From NCBI GenBank assembly GCA_013214545.1, contig JABSQB010000012.1:16622-80621 (forward strand): a stretch of 64,000 bases of DNA, in the 5' to 3' direction. Origin of the DNA: Henriciella sp. (GTDB taxonomy: Bacteria; Pseudomonadota; Alphaproteobacteria; Caulobacterales; Hyphomonadaceae). The notes under the pieces were generated by a model. It had not been told where the DNA came from, made no database searches, and saw only the letters and a program-made list of their open reading frames with translations. Numbering within the stretch: position 1 is the stretch's first letter; each line of letters opens with the position of its first letter. Of this stretch, positions 51,988 to 61,347 are shown piece after piece. The position numbers and the translations under genes were made by a program.

Positions 51988-53826
51988 TTAGGCCCGTAAT
52001 CCTCCCGAACCCTCAAACGGGTCGTGCTCAGCCACCAAATGCCCTGGAGCGATTTCGATCAGCTTCGGGGCATATTGCTGTGCGTCGGCATCGTCGACGA
52101 TGACGGATTTCAGGAAGCGCAGCGGTGCCCGGCTGTCGAGCGGGCTAGGCAGATCGCCCTGCAGTTTCACCCGGTCGCGGGCGCGTTCCATTTTCGGGTC
52201 CGGGTTCGGCACCGCTGAGATCAGCGCTTGCGTATAAGGGTGGCGCGCATCCTCATAGATCTCTTCGCGGCCCGCCAGTTCCACCACTTTGCCAAGATAC
52301 AGAACCATCACGCGGTGAGAGATCTCGCGCACAACAGACAGGTCGTGACTGATGAAAATCATCGCCAATCCGAACTCTTTTTGCAGCTCGATCAGCAAGT
52401 CGACCACTTGCGCCTGAACCGAGACATCGAGCGCCGAGACGGCCTCGTCGCAGACCACCAGCTTTGGCCCCAGAATCATGGCCCGGGCGATGCCTACGCG
52501 TTGATTCTGACCACCAGACAGCCCATGCGGATAGCGATTGATCAGCGCCGGATCGAGCCCGACTTTGGGCATGATTTCCTGCACTTTCTTTTCGCGCGCC
52601 GCCTTGTCGAGCTCTGGCGCGTGAACCGTCAGGGGCTCACCAATGGAATTGCCGATGGTCATACGCGGATCGAGGCTGGCCATCGGATCCTGGAAGACGA
52701 TTTGAAGATCATCGCGCAGGGCGTTCATCGTCTTGCGGTCGGCGCCAGAAATATCGCGTCCCATCCAGGCCACAGTGCCTGCTGTTTGCGGCACCAGTTT
52801 CAGCACCGCGCGCGCGAGCGTGGACTTACCGCAGCCGCTCTCCCCAACCACGCCGAGCGTCTCGCCAGGCTTTAGGTCAAAGCTCACGCCATCAACGGCT
52901 TTCAGGGGTTTGATCTTACCGAACAAACCGCCACCGACATTGATCGGGAAGTGAACCTTCAGCTCATCGGCGCGTAGAATTGGCTCGACCTCTTCACTCG
53001 GCGCCGGGCCGAGCGTTGGGCGTCCTGGCCGGTTTGGCTGATCAATTCGCGGCACCGCATCGAGCAGCATTTTAGTGTACTCGTGCTGCGGATTGTAAAA
53101 GATATCGTCGATCGTTCCGGTCTCGACAATCTCGCCATGGCGCATGACGACGACGCGATCACACATCCGCGCGACGACGCCCATATCGTGCGTGATCAGC
53201 GCGATACCGGTACCGGTTTCGCGCTTTAGCTCATCCATCAGATCCAGTACCTGCGCCTGTACCGTGACATCAAGTGCGGTGGTCGGCTCGTCCGCGAGCA
53301 AAAGCTGCGGTCCGCAAAGCATCGCAATCGCCACCATCACACGCTGGCGCATTCCGCCCGATAATTCATGCGGGAACTGATCCATACGCCGCCGCGCTTC
53401 CGGGATGCGAACATGTTCCAGCCAGTCGACGCAGACCTTATTGGCATCTTCACCCGTAAGGCCTTTGTGCAGCTTGAGCACTTCGCGCATTTGCGCGCCG
53501 ACGGTCATATGCGGGGTGAGGCTCGTCAGCGGGTTTTGGAAGATCATCGACATGCGGTCACCACGAATGTCGCGCAGGGTCTTGGCGTCGGCGGTCAGCA
53601 TCTCGGTGCCGTTAAACATAACCGAGCCCGTAGCCGTTCCATTATCGGCGAGCAGGCCCATCGCCGCGAGAATGGTCTGGCTCTTGCCCGACCCGGATTC
53701 ACCAACAATGCCGAGACACTCGCCCGCAGAGACGTCGAAACTGATCCCTTTCACCGCATTCACCACGCCATCTGGCGTATCAAATTCAACTTTCAGGTCT
53801 TTGACCGACAGAATGGGAGATGTCAC
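51988..53826 (-). CDS. dipeptide/oligopeptide ABC transporter, fused dual ATPase
   Basis: A 612-residue protein with two complete ABC ATPase domains of the DppD/DppF kind in one chain, as in GsiA or YejF. The first half has [40 protein letters not shown] and [14 protein letters not shown]. The second half has [40 protein letters not shown] and [13 protein letters not shown]. It would power import of peptides or related solutes. Permease and binding-protein genes are not in the window. The start is a GTG at 53826. Confidence 0.93.
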   Translation of the reverse strand: MTSPILSVKDLKVEFDTPDGVVNAVKGISFDVSAGECLGIVGESGSGKSQTILAAMGLLADNGTATGSVMFNGTEMLTADAKTLRDIRGDRMSMIFQNPLTSLTPHMTVGAQMREVLKLHKGLTGEDANKVCVDWLEHVRIPEARRRMDQFPHELSGGMRQRVMVAIAMLCGPQLLLADEPTTALDVTVQAQVLDLMDELKRETGTGIALITHDMGVVARMCDRVVVMRHGEIVETGTIDDIFYNPQHEYTKMLLDAVPRIDQPNRPGRPTLGPAPSEEVEPILRADELKVHFPINVGGGLFGKIKPLKAVDGVSFDLKPGETLGVVGESGCGKSTLARAVLKLVPQTAGTVAWMGRDISGADRKTMNALRDDLQIVFQDPMASLDPRMTIGNSIGEPLTVHAPELDKAAREKKVQEIMPKVGLDPALINRYPHGLSGGQNQRVGIARAMILGPKLVVCDEAVSALDVSVQAQVVDLLIELQKEFGLAMIFISHDLSVVREISHRVMVLYLGKVVELAGREEIYEDARHPYTQALISAVPNPDPKMERARDRVKLQGDLPSPLDSRAPLRFLKSVIVDDADAQQYAPKLIEIAPGHLVAEHDPFEGSGGLRA

Positions 53827-53903
53827 AGGCAGGCCTCTACTGAGAATACTCTCGGCAAAGGGCGATACGCGCGGGCAATTGTCAAGCGAGCAGGTGAGTC
53901 CTC

Positions 53904-53933
53904 TTGAAATCGCAACTACCTACTACTAGGTAG
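53904..53933 (+). promoter_or_regulatory. TetR promoter and operator, possible leaderless start
   Basis: TTGAAA (53904-53909) and TAGGTA (53927-53932) are spaced by 17 nt, giving a start near the ATG at 53940. The -10 lies in the right arm of a perfect inverted repeat, CTACCTA (53916-53922) and TAGGTAG (53927-53933). This fits autorepression by the adjacent TetR protein. Confidence 0.5.
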
Positions 53934-53939
53934 GTAATT

Positions 53940-54515
53940 ATGAATACACGCACCGCTCTCCTCGATTCCGCCGAACGCGCCGCACGACAGCGAGGCTATG
54001 ATGGCTTTTCTTATGCTGATCTCGCCAGTGATATCGGCATCCGCAAAGCCAGCATTCATCATCATTTTCCAAAAAAAGCCGATCTCGCACGGGAACTGAT
54101 CGACCGCTATGCGACGCGCTTTGCCGATCAGCTGTCTGAAATCGCTGCGGCCGAGCCGAATGCTGCCGCAAAGCTGCGCGCATACCACGGCCTCTATCGC
54201 GACGCGCTGGGCGCCGGAACCCAGCTCTGCCTGTGCGTGGCCTTCAGCGCGGGACGTGACAGCCTGACCGAGCCCGTCCTTGATCAGCTCAACACGTTCC
54301 ACGCTCGGAGTACCGCCTGGCTGTCGCTCGTATTTGAGGAAGGCGCCGTAGACGGAAGCGTGGCAAACCTGACCGACGCCGCGGACGACGCGCGCGCCAC
54401 ACTTGCGCTTATGGAAGGCGCCCAGCTGCTCGCCCGCGCCGCGGTCGACCTTTCCCTTTTTGATCAGGCAACAGCCGCTTTTCTCTGCCGCCTGTCGCCG
54501 TCACAGATGCATTAG
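53940..54515 (+). CDS. TetR/AcrR family regulator
   Basis: A 191-residue regulator. The HTH is typical: YDGFSYADLASDIGIRKASI then HHHFPKKADLARELIDRYAT. The C-terminal ligand domain has cysteines in GTQLCLCVAFSAGRDSL. It is likely autoregulated through the repeat overlapping its promoter and controls the cupin gene 9 bp downstream. The inducer is unknown. The short or absent leader suggests leaderless translation. Confidence 0.88.
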   Translation: MNTRTALLDSAERAARQRGYDGFSYADLASDIGIRKASIHHHFPKKADLARELIDRYATRFADQLSEIAAAEPNAAAKLRAYHGLYRDALGAGTQLCLCVAFSAGRDSLTEPVLDQLNTFHARSTAWLSLVFEEGAVDGSVANLTDAADDARATLALMEGAQLLARAAVDLSLFDQATAAFLCRLSPSQMH

Positions 54516-54524
54516 GAGTTTCCG

Positions 54525-55196
54525 ATGAGACTGAACGCAGATTTCAATGAACGCGTCGTGCTACGCCCCGAGGATCGCGATTGGGTGGCATCACCCATGG
54601 CGGGCGTCGATCGGCAAATGCTGGACCGCATTGGTGAAGAGGTCGCCCGCGCCACGTCTATCGTGCGCTATGCGGCAGATTCCTATTTCAGCGAGCACAC
54701 GCATGGCGGCGGCGAAGAGTTCTTCGTCCTTGAGGGCGTGTTCTCTGATGAGCATGGCGATTACCCGGCTGGAACGTATGTGCGCAATCCGATTGGCTCA
54801 AAGCACACGCCGCACTCAAAGGATGGCTGCACGATCTTTGTAAAACTGCATCAGTTCGACGAGGCCGACACCGAACAAAAGGTCATCGACACGGCTGGCG
54901 CCGATTTCCTGCCCGGCCAAGTGCCTGGCCTCAGCGTCCTGCCGCTGCATAGCCATGGCACGGAAAGCGCAGCTCTGGTGCGCTGGGGCCCAGGGACAAA
55001 ATTCAATCCGCATCAGCATTGGGGCGGCGAAGAGATCCTGGTTCTGGAAGGCACCTTTCAGGACGAACATGGCGACTACCCAGCCGGAACATGGCTGCGC
55101 AGTCCACATGGGTCAATGCATCATCCATGGTCGGATGAAGGTTGCCTGATCTATGTCAAAACTGGCCACCTCGCGGCGCTGACAGACGCCGCCTAG
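54525..55196 (+). CDS. double cupin (ChrR-type) protein
   Basis: A 223-residue protein formed of two cupin domains of similar sequence. In the first, HTHGGGEEFFVLEGVFSDEH holds the metal ligands, with GSKHTPHS later. In the second, HQHWGGEEILVLEGTFQDEH and GSMHHPWSDEG. They resemble the metal-binding anti-sigma ChrR C-terminal cupin but the anti-sigma part is missing. Both sites look intact. The role is probably a metal-dependent enzyme or sensor. Co-transcribed with the TetR gene. Confidence 0.83.
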   Translation: MRLNADFNERVVLRPEDRDWVASPMAGVDRQMLDRIGEEVARATSIVRYAADSYFSEHTHGGGEEFFVLEGVFSDEHGDYPAGTYVRNPIGSKHTPHSKDGCTIFVKLHQFDEADTEQKVIDTAGADFLPGQVPGLSVLPLHSHGTESAALVRWGPGTKFNPHQHWGGEEILVLEGTFQDEHGDYPAGTWLRSPHGSMHHPWSDEGCLIYVKTGHLAALTDAA

Positions 55197-55639
55197 CGCT
55201 TGGCTATACACTCAATCTCGACGCGTGCGCCAAGCGCAAGACCACTTGCGCCGAGCGCGCTACGCGCAGGGTATTCGCCGTCAAAATAGGTCTTGTAGAC
55301 TTCGTTGAAGGCGGGCCATTCGGCTATGTCAGCGAGAAAGACGCTGCATTTGACGACGCGGTCCCAGCCAAGCCCGGCTGACTCCAAGGTCGCCTCTATA
55401 TTGTCCATGGTCTGGCGCGTTTCCGGTTCAATCCCGCCTTCGATCAACTGACCTTCTGGGGTTATCCCAAGCGCGCCTGACAGGAACACCCAACCATCCG
55501 CTTCAACTGCGGGTGAGAACGGGAAGCCCGTTGCGCCATTGGTTAAGAAACGAATGTCGCTTTCATCTGCAGAAGCCGGTGGCGGCGTCTGGCAAGCGGT
55601 CGCGGCGAGAAACATGGCGGGAAGAATGGCAAAGCGCAT
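55193..55639 (-). CDS. RidA family protein carried as a lipoprotein
   Basis: A 148-residue RidA/YjgF-type enamine/imine deaminase homologue with a lipoprotein signal (PAMFLAATAC). The mature domain shows VFLSGALGITPEG, MDNIEATLESAGLGWDRVVK, FNEVYKTYFDGEYPARSALG with the substrate-binding arginine, and VEIECIAKR with the glutamate. Exported RidA homologues are less common than cytosolic ones. ATG 55639 is chosen; the upstream frame to 55846 overlaps the hydroxylase gene. Confidence 0.82.
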   Translation of the reverse strand: MRFAILPAMFLAATACQTPPPASADESDIRFLTNGATGFPFSPAVEADGWVFLSGALGITPEGQLIEGGIEPETRQTMDNIEATLESAGLGWDRVVKCSVFLADIAEWPAFNEVYKTYFDGEYPARSALGASGLALGARVEIECIAKR

Positions 55640-55670
55640 GGGCAAGGTCCTTGTTGCAGCTTGCCTGCTT

Positions 55671-56561
55671 CTACCGCGATACCTCCGCTTCCAAAAGCTC
55701 GGGTTTCGATGCTTCAGATTTCGGGCGCCATTCCGGCGTTCCGAACAGGTACATGAAGCCTTCACCGAAACTCTTTGCCTTGCCGAGATCGGAGAACAGG
55801 CCCGGCCATTCTGAAATCCAGACCGAGAACGGATTGACGCTGTCATAGTCCCGCTTCAGGCCATAGCGCGGCGTTTCTTCCTCGCGCTGATAGGTCCCGA
55901 ACATGCGGTCCCAGATGATCAGGATGCCGCCATAATTCTTGTCGATATATTTGTCATCGCAGCCATGATGGACGCGGTGATTGGCCGGCGTGTTGAGGAC
56001 GCCTTCCAAAGGCCCGAGCTTGCCGATCAGCTCGGTGTGAATCCAGGTCTGATAGCCGAGCGCGATAACAATTCCGGCGAGAACCAAAGGTGGCGGGAAC
56101 CCAATCAGGACCAGCGGGAAATGCATGATGACACTCAGAAAACCCTCCAAAGGGCCGAACCGGATCGCGACGACCACATTCATTTCTCGTGAAGAGTGAT
56201 GCACAGCGTGCTGTGTCCAGAGAAGGCGCACGCGATGCGCGATGCGGTGTTCCCAATAGTAAGTGAAATCGCAGGCAATCAGGGCCAGTGCGAAGGTCCA
56301 CACCGTGACCGGCATCTGCCAGCTGATGAATGCATCAGCGAACATGACGACACCAACATAAAGGAATGAGACCAGGAATATTTCGACCAGCAAAGTCGGA
56401 ATCTGGGTCGAGACGCTGGCAATCATGTCGAGGACAGCGCGCCCTCTGAACGCGCCGGTAAACAGCGCCTTGAGGAGCTCAATCGCCAATACCGCGGCGC
56501 CAATCAGGAAGAAGGCATCATCAAAATCGGTGGCAAACTGCGAGATGGGGTCAATTGTCAT
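55671..56561 (-). CDS. sterol desaturase/fatty acid hydroxylase family protein
   Basis: A 296-residue di-iron membrane enzyme. Histidine motifs are visible: WEHRIAHRVRLLWTQHAVHH gives HRIAH and HAVHH, and later NTPANHRVHHGCDDKYIDKN gives HRVHH. About four TM segments precede or surround these. Substrate could be a lipid or carotenoid. The ATG at 56561 overlaps the TetR stop (ATGA), so it is translationally coupled to the regulator that likely controls it. Confidence 0.9.
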   Translation of the reverse strand: MTIDPISQFATDFDDAFFLIGAAVLAIELLKALFTGAFRGRAVLDMIASVSTQIPTLLVEIFLVSFLYVGVVMFADAFISWQMPVTVWTFALALIACDFTYYWEHRIAHRVRLLWTQHAVHHSSREMNVVVAIRFGPLEGFLSVIMHFPLVLIGFPPPLVLAGIVIALGYQTWIHTELIGKLGPLEGVLNTPANHRVHHGCDDKYIDKNYGGILIIWDRMFGTYQREEETPRYGLKRDYDSVNPFSVWISEWPGLFSDLGKAKSFGEGFMYLFGTPEWRPKSEASKPELLEAEVSR

Positions 56562-57118
56562 TTTCTGGGTGTCCCGAGTCCAGTTGTTAGAGTGCGCCAC
56601 GCAAGATCAGCGGCTTGCTCCGGCGTGGTTTCGCCCGCTTTCACACTCTCCCATCCGGCGTAAAGGAGATGGTCATAGGCCTGCACGACCCAGCTGGTCG
56701 GTACGGCGGGGTCAATCAGACCTTCGCCTTTCGCGGCCTCAGCCATTTCTTCGGTTTCACGCTTCTGGCGGTCATAGGCTGATTTGAGGTCAGGGTCATC
56801 CTCGAGCGGCTCCAGTTCGAGAAACCCAAACCGGTCCCCAAGCGGGATCAGAGCCTGCAACGACAGACGCGCCGCTTCTGAGTAAGACGCAACGTCGGCG
56901 CACGCGGCCTCAACCGCCTGATCCATTTCCTCATTGGCGATTTTCGCAAGCTGCCGGATCAACTCTTCTCGGCTGGCAAAATGGCGATGCAAAGTCGCAC
57001 GCCCCACGCCCGCCAAGGTCGCGACTTCAGACAAAGCCGCACTTGGGTCTTTGCTGAACACCGCAAACGCCGCATCAATGATGGCGTCACGGGTTGTAGG
57101 GCGAATCGAATTTATCAT
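56558..57118 (-). CDS. TetR/AcrR family regulator
   Basis: A 186-residue regulator. The HTH reads RDAIIDAAFAVFSKDPSAAL then SEVATLAGVGRATLHRHFAS. The C-terminal domain is helical with no obvious motif. ATG 57118 is preferred over upstream ATGs because it starts right after the predicted promoter and within an operator palindrome. It probably represses itself and the coupled hydroxylase gene. Confidence 0.87.
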   Translation of the reverse strand: MINSIRPTTRDAIIDAAFAVFSKDPSAALSEVATLAGVGRATLHRHFASREELIRQLAKIANEEMDQAVEAACADVASYSEAARLSLQALIPLGDRFGFLELEPLEDDPDLKSAYDRQKRETEEMAEAAKGEGLIDPAVPTSWVVQAYDHLLYAGWESVKAGETTPEQAADLAWRTLTTGLGTPRK

Positions 57119-57154
57119 GAGACAATAATGTCTCATTTGAGATGATTGTGTCAA
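57117..57154 (-). promoter_or_regulatory. leaderless TetR promoter with embedded operator
   Basis: On the minus strand, TTGACA (57149-57154) and CATTAT (57125-57130) are spaced by 18 nt, placing the start near the A of the ATG at 57118. A perfect inverted repeat ATGAGACA/TGTCTCAT (57117-57124 and 57129-57136, 4-nt centre) covers the -10 and the start codon. Binding there would block transcription. Confidence 0.55.
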
Positions 57155-57156
57155 CC

Positions 57157-58155
57157 CTAGATGTTCAGGTATCTCAGATTTCGCAGCCCTGCTTCCGCGT
57201 AAATATCGTCCAGCGCCGTTTGCTGGCGCAGAATGATCTCACCTTCTGTGGGCAATGGATGACCGGTCTCCAATGCCTTGGCAACCGCCGCCAGCTGATA
57301 GGCATAAGTCGTGGTCGTACTGATATCGGCCTCTCTCACTTTGCCGGTGCCGTCTTCCAGAACGAGGCGCGCACCCATATGCGGCGCCAGAGGATTGACG
57401 AACTGGATTTGACCCTTTGTCCCGTGCAGGGTGAGGCTCGCTTCAAATTTTTTGTCCAAGGCCATACTGGCATTCAGATGGGCTTCGGCTCCGGTTGAGA
57501 AGCGCAGCCGTGCCTGCATGTGCTCATCCACGCCAACCTCTGTCAGGCTCGCATTGGCTGAGATCTGCTCTGGCGCTTCGCCCATGATCGTCATCGCCCA
57601 ATGCAATGGGTAACAGCCCAGATCCATCATCGCGCCGCCGCCCGTCTCGACGCGGTGGCGGATCTCGCTGCCATTGTCCTTGATCGCCACATTAAACGTC
57701 GCGCGCAGCTCTCGGACCTCACCAATTTCACCGGCCTGGATCCAATCGAGGCATGTCTGGAACGCTGGATGATAGCGATAATGGAACGCCTCGATGAGCC
57801 GCTTGCCGCTCTTTTCAGCGGCCGTCAGCATGGCGCGTGCCTCGTCCAAATTCATCGCGAAGGGTTTCTCACACAGCACATGTTTGCCGGCTTCCAGCGC
57901 CTTGATCGTCCACTCGGCATGCAGGTTGATCGGCAGCGGATTGTAAATGAGATCGACGTCTTCGCAGGCGATCACCGCTGCATAGTCATCGAATACCTGC
58001 TCAACCTGATGTCGCTTCGCGTAGGTTTCCGCCCGGCTACGCTCCCGCGCCGCAATCGCTGAAAGGCGAACGTCTGGCAACGTTTTGGCGGGATCCACCA
58101 GGGCCTTTTCCGTGATCCGCGCAGCGCCGAGAATACCAATGCCGAGTTTCGCCAT
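57157..58155 (-). CDS. Gfo/Idh/MocA family oxidoreductase
   Basis: A 332-residue NAD(P)-dependent sugar/cyclitol-type dehydrogenase. The Rossmann motif is at the N-terminus (GIGILGAARITEKALVDPA), the catalytic lysine region is CEKPFAMNLDEA, and the C-terminal domain has GGGAMMDLGCYPLHWAMTI. The substrate is unknown. It is separated by 104 bp from the divergent alcohol dehydrogenase and lies upstream of the TetR gene with a 38-bp gap that contains the TetR promoter. Confidence 0.9.
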   Translation of the reverse strand: MAKLGIGILGAARITEKALVDPAKTLPDVRLSAIAARERSRAETYAKRHQVEQVFDDYAAVIACEDVDLIYNPLPINLHAEWTIKALEAGKHVLCEKPFAMNLDEARAMLTAAEKSGKRLIEAFHYRYHPAFQTCLDWIQAGEIGEVRELRATFNVAIKDNGSEIRHRVETGGGAMMDLGCYPLHWAMTIMGEAPEQISANASLTEVGVDEHMQARLRFSTGAEAHLNASMALDKKFEASLTLHGTKGQIQFVNPLAPHMGARLVLEDGTGKVREADISTTTTYAYQLAAVAKALETGHPLPTEGEIILRQQTALDDIYAEAGLRNLRYLNI

Positions 58156-58259
58156 GCTTCATCCTCCAAGTCATGATGCCGCAAGGGGAGTGATTGCCCT
58201 GCGGCCTCGTCTGGGCTTTCTAAGCGGCGACACAAAAATAACCAGACCGGAGACGCGCC

Positions 58260-59390
58260 ATGCCTGTCATCAATTTTCTGACCACGACCATTTTCGACCA
58301 TGGCGCGATTGCGCAACTCGGCCCGACGCTCACGGGGTTCGGCGTCTCACGCCCGATGGTAATCACCGATCCTGGCATCAAGGCGGTGGGGCTTCTGGAT
58401 ACAGTGCTTGAAAATCTCGGCATGGAGCCGGCTGCGGTATTCACTGATACCGTCGCTAACCCAACCGAAGATCAAGCGATCGCGGTTGCAGATCAGTACA
58501 AGGCGGCGAACGCAGACGGACTGGTGGCGCTTGGCGGCGGCTCGGCCATGGACTTGACCAAGGCGGTCGGTCTGCTCGCCGCTCATGGTGGTCCGCTGGA
58601 GAAATACGCAGCGATTACCGGCGGCGCCCGGCATATCGGCAAGTTGCCGCCACTGATCGCTGTGCCGACCACCGCGGGTACCGGTTCAGAAGTCTCGGTC
58701 GGCATGATCACGACGATGAATAATGGGCGCAAGGAAACGTTTGCTTCGCCCAACCTGATCCCGGCCACGGCGATTTGTGATCCGGATCTCACGCTCGGCC
58801 TTCCGCCTCTACTGACGGCGGCGACCGGCATGGACGCCGTCACGCATTGTATCGAGGCGGTTCTCACTCCGGCGGTCAACCCACCAGCGGAAGGGATTGG
58901 CTATGACGGCCTCAACCGCGCGATCAAGACGGGCGCGCTGAAGCGCGCAGTCGCTGACGGTAGCGACAAGGATGCGCGCTGGAACATGATGATGGCGAGC
59001 TATGAGGGCGCGCTGGCCTTCACCAAGGGACTTGGGTCCGTACACGCACTCAGCCATGCCGCAGGCCGCTTGAAGGAAAAGAAGCTGCATCACGGCACGC
59101 TGAACGCGATCTTCCTGCCCCATCTGCTGCGTTTCAATGACGGCGCAGCGCCGGAAAAGTATGAGCGCCTGCGCTTTGCCATGGGCCTTGGCGCCAATGC
59201 AGACCTTGCTGACGCGATTACCAAGCTGAACGAAGATCTCGGCATCCCGTCCGCGCTCTCAGCTATTGGCGTAGAGTCATCGGACGGTCCGGGCATCGTT
59301 GAGTATGCCCTCGCCGATCTTGCTCACCGCGGCAATGCCCGCCCAGCCGAGCAAGGCGACTATGAGCGGATCTTCGAGCAGGCGCTCTAG
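58260..59390 (+). CDS. iron-containing alcohol dehydrogenase
   Basis: A 376-residue group III alcohol dehydrogenase. The NAD-binding turn is VALGGGSAMDLTKAVG, PTTAGTGSEVS follows, and the metal ligands are the Asp and His of ATGMDAVTHCIEA and the two His in GLGSVHALSHAAG and LHHGTLNAIFLPHLLRF. Substrate unknown. It is followed 38 bp later by the interrupted acyl-CoA dehydrogenase, so it may belong to one catabolic unit extending to the HAD gene. Confidence 0.92.
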   Translation: MPVINFLTTTIFDHGAIAQLGPTLTGFGVSRPMVITDPGIKAVGLLDTVLENLGMEPAAVFTDTVANPTEDQAIAVADQYKAANADGLVALGGGSAMDLTKAVGLLAAHGGPLEKYAAITGGARHIGKLPPLIAVPTTAGTGSEVSVGMITTMNNGRKETFASPNLIPATAICDPDLTLGLPPLLTAATGMDAVTHCIEAVLTPAVNPPAEGIGYDGLNRAIKTGALKRAVADGSDKDARWNMMMASYEGALAFTKGLGSVHALSHAAGRLKEKKLHHGTLNAIFLPHLLRFNDGAAPEKYERLRFAMGLGANADLADAITKLNEDLGIPSALSAIGVESSDGPGIVEYALADLAHRGNARPAEQGDYERIFEQAL

Positions 59391-59428
59391 CGTCCGCCAA
59401 TACAAAACCAAATCAGGAGGAGGCCGCC

Positions 59429-60664
59429 ATGGCGATCGATTTTGTAATTCCAGATGATGCAAAAGAGGTCCGTGCGCGGGTCCGGCAATGGGTGCAGGAT
59501 GAGTGCATCCCGGCTGAGAAACGCCTGGCGGATGGCGAAGCGCTCGACAAGGTGATCGCAGACCTGCGGAAGAAGGCGCGAGCGCAAGGCCTCTGGTTGC
59601 CCTTTATTCCAACCGAGCATGGCGGTATGGGGCTCGGGCCGCTGGCCAATGCGCTCGTCCAAATGGAACTTGGGCAAAGCCATCTCGGCGCGCTGTCCAT
59701 GAACAGCCAAGGCCCGGATGACGCAACCATGCTGACTCTGCTGGCGCACGGTACAGACTATCAGAAAGAGAAATTTCTCGGTCCGCTGTTCAATGGTGAG
59801 AAGCGGATCTGTTACTCTATGACCGAGAAGGCAGCCGGCGCAGATGCCACTGGTATGCAGACCAGCGCGGTCAAGGATGGCAAAGGCAATTATGTCCTGA
59901 ACGGCGAAAAGTGGTTCTCCTCTTCCGCCAATGTCGCCGACATCGCCGTGGTCATGGCCAAGACCAATCCGGAAGCGCCGCGGCATCAACAGTTCTCGAC
60001 CTTTATCGTCGAGCTGCCCAATCCCGGATACAAGATCCTGCGCAACATCCCAACCATGGCCGTTCATAGCGAAGTGGCCGAACAAATGGGCGCGGCGCAT
60101 TGCGAAATCTCAATCGACAATCTGGTTGTGCCTGAAGAGAATCTGCTCGGCGGCGAGGGTCAGGGCTTTGCCATGGGTTAGCACCGGCTCGCTTACGGTC
60201 GCCTGCGTCACGGCATGCACAATGTCGCCATGGCGCAGCGCGCGCTCGATCTTGCCACCGCGCATGTCACCGAGCGCACCACCTTCGGCAAAGGCTTGGA
60301 AGACCGCCAGGGCGTTCAATTCATGCTGGCGGAATGCGCGAGCCAACTCTACATCGCGCGTCTGATGCTGATGCACATCGCCTACAAGGCCGAGAACGGG
60401 CTCGACATTCGTCAGGAGAATGGCATCGCCAAAGTCTTCCTCGCCAATATGGTCCACAAAGTTGTCGACACGGCGATCCAGCTGCACGGCGCACTCGGTT
60501 ATTCCACCGATACGCCGCTGGCCGCCTGGTACACGCATATCCGCTCGCAACGCCTGGTCGACGGACCCGATGAAGTGCATAAATGGATCACCGGCAAAAA
60601 CGTGATCCGCGCCTTCAAGAAAGACGGAACAACGGCCGCCGCGGCTGGCGGCGATTTACTCTAG
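59429..60664 (+). pseudogene. acyl-CoA dehydrogenase interrupted by an in-frame amber codon
   Basis: Two open segments in the same frame, 59429-60181 and 60215-60664, join to one 411-codon acyl-CoA dehydrogenase if the TAG at 60179-60181 is read as an amino acid. Before it: GGEGQGFAMG; after it: HRLAYGRLRHGMHNVAMAQR, where relatives have GQHRLxYGRLRHG, so a CAG glutamine codon has become TAG. The rest is intact, including ITVGRTTFGKG-like ERTTFGKGLEDRQGVQFMLA and AIQLHGALGYSTDTPLAAWY. It has a strong AGGAGG site. Either a fresh pseudogene, a sequencing error, or a suppressed codon. Confidence 0.85.
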
Positions 60665-60675
60665 GAGTCATTCAA

Positions 60676-61347
60676 ATGAATCCAGACGCCATCATCTTCG
60701 ACAGCGATGGCGTATTGGTCGACTCCGAGAAAATTCATATCGCTGTCGAACGCGAACTCTTGTCCGAACTTGGACTCGATTATGAGCGCGCGGAGTATGC
60801 ATCTCGGTTCGTTGGTTTGAACCTTTCCGACTTTCACGCCGCGCTCGAGCGCGACTTCAGAGCAAAGTTCAACCAACCATTTCCGACAGATTTCGGCGCG
60901 CGTTTGTACCAGCGAGTCTGGCCCAGAATTCAAGCCGAACTCGAACCTGTTCCCGATGTAACGGCGATTTTGGAAGTGCATGCCGGGCCATCCGCGGTTG
61001 CTTCATCAGCGCCAAAGGATCGGTTGCGCGAGAAGCTCGCGATTACCGACCTACTCGGTCACTTTGATCCGCACATTTACTCAGCCGACCTCGTCAATAA
61101 CGGGAAACCTGCGCCAGACCTGTTCTTGTTTGCGGCGCAAAAGCTGGGTGTGGCGCCCTCAGCCTGCCTGGTCATCGAAGACAGTCTGCATGGCATAGCT
61201 GCGGCCCGCGCCGCCGGCATGTCAGCTATCGGATTTGCAGGAGGAGGCCACGCCGATCATGGCCTGGCCACGCGCCTCAAAGCCGCTGGTGCACACTATG
61301 TGGCGACCAACCACCTTGAAATCGCGCAATTGCTTCAGCTCGATTAG
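60676..61347 (+). CDS. HAD superfamily phosphatase, beta-phosphoglucomutase-like
   Basis: A 223-residue haloacid-dehalogenase-type phosphatase. Motif I is IIFDSDGVLVDSEKI, motif II the serine in VASSAPKDRLREKL, motif III the lysine of NGKPAPDLFLFAA and motif IV CLVIEDSLHGIAAARAAGM. The helical cap is of the C1 type. Substrate is unknown. AGGAG lies 8 nt before ATG 60676. The gene is 11 bp after the dehydrogenase and overlaps the convergent GST by 4 bp. Confidence 0.89.
   Translation: MNPDAIIFDSDGVLVDSEKIHIAVERELLSELGLDYERAEYASRFVGLNLSDFHAALERDFRAKFNQPFPTDFGARLYQRVWPRIQAELEPVPDVTAILEVHAGPSAVASSAPKDRLREKLAITDLLGHFDPHIYSADLVNNGKPAPDLFLFAAQKLGVAPSACLVIEDSLHGIAAARAAGMSAIGFAGGGHADHGLATRLKAAGAHYVATNHLEIAQLLQLD

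Noticed and set aside
58178..58205. Stem GCCGCAAGGG/GCCCTGCGGC between divergent Gfo/Idh and alcohol dehydrogenase genes
   Set aside because: Needs a bulge, and a terminator has no place between divergent starts; no symmetry good enough for an operator.
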